Below are positions 5,021-5,039 of a DNA stretch of 5,039 nt, one piece after another. Made by a program: the position numbers and the translations under genes. This DNA is from Chloroflexota bacterium. Its GTDB lineage: Bacteria > Chloroflexota > Anaerolineae > J036 > Brachytrichaceae. The stretch covers positions 1 through 5,039 of the forward strand of contig JAKALH010000261.1 of NCBI GenBank assembly GCA_021813225.1, given 5' to 3'. Position 1 is the stretch's first letter, and the number at the start of each line of letters is the position of its first letter. The notes under the pieces were generated by a model that saw only the letters and a program-made list of their open reading frames with translations, searched no databases and was not told the origin of the DNA.

Positions 5021-5039
5021 CTCGAAAAGCGGTATAACT

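Noticed and set aside
1..5039. A new defence system, CRISPR array or mobile element
   Set aside because: No regularly spaced repeats, no transposase or recombinase signatures, and no terminal repeats. All large genes belong to well-known families.

Overview
This is a bacterial window of moderate GC content with compact, well-formed genes. It has clear Shine-Dalgarno (SD) sites, sigma70-type promoters and a strong intrinsic terminator. Nothing in the DNA fixes the taxon. The gene mix (a PadR regulator with a drug-type MFS pump, an esterase D-like hydrolase, a VOC protein, an OsmC protein and a beta-lactamase-fold serine hydrolase) is common in environmental bacteria. My weak guess is Chloroflexota or a similar soil or sediment lineage, from the look of the proteins only.

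Layout, left to right. Positions 1-511 (+) hold the C-terminal part of a beta-lactamase-fold serine hydrolase whose start lies outside the window. It overlaps by 44 bp, in another frame, an esterase D/FrmB-type alpha/beta hydrolase (468-1199, +). A convergent VOC/glyoxalase-fold gene (1305-1778, -) follows, separated by a 105-bp gap with a perfect 14-bp hairpin that probably stops transcription from both sides. A divergent promoter region (1779-1956) then leads rightward into padR (1957-2454), a small four-helix membrane protein (2458-2844) and a 12-helix MFS exporter (2893-4320). A 208-bp gap holds a possible 49-codon ORF (4357-4506) with a good SD. Last comes an OsmC-family peroxidase gene (4529-4948), closed by a textbook intrinsic terminator (4977-5020).

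How the genes may work together: padR, the small membrane protein and the MFS gene are almost certainly one transcription unit driven by a near-perfect sigma70 promoter (TTGACA, 16 bp, TATAAT). Between that promoter and padR lie two related dyads built on TAGTCA-N4-TGA, the second covering the padR SD. This is the arrangement expected of an autoregulated, PadR-controlled efflux operon that is induced by the exported compound. OsmC downstream may share read-through or have its own promoter, and would add peroxide defence. The serine hydrolase/esterase pair and the VOC gene look unrelated to this unit.

I see no CRISPR array, tRNA or rRNA gene, transposase or phage gene. The window looks like ordinary chromosome. 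The parts most worth following up are the tandem operator, the histidine-bearing membrane protein and the small ORF.
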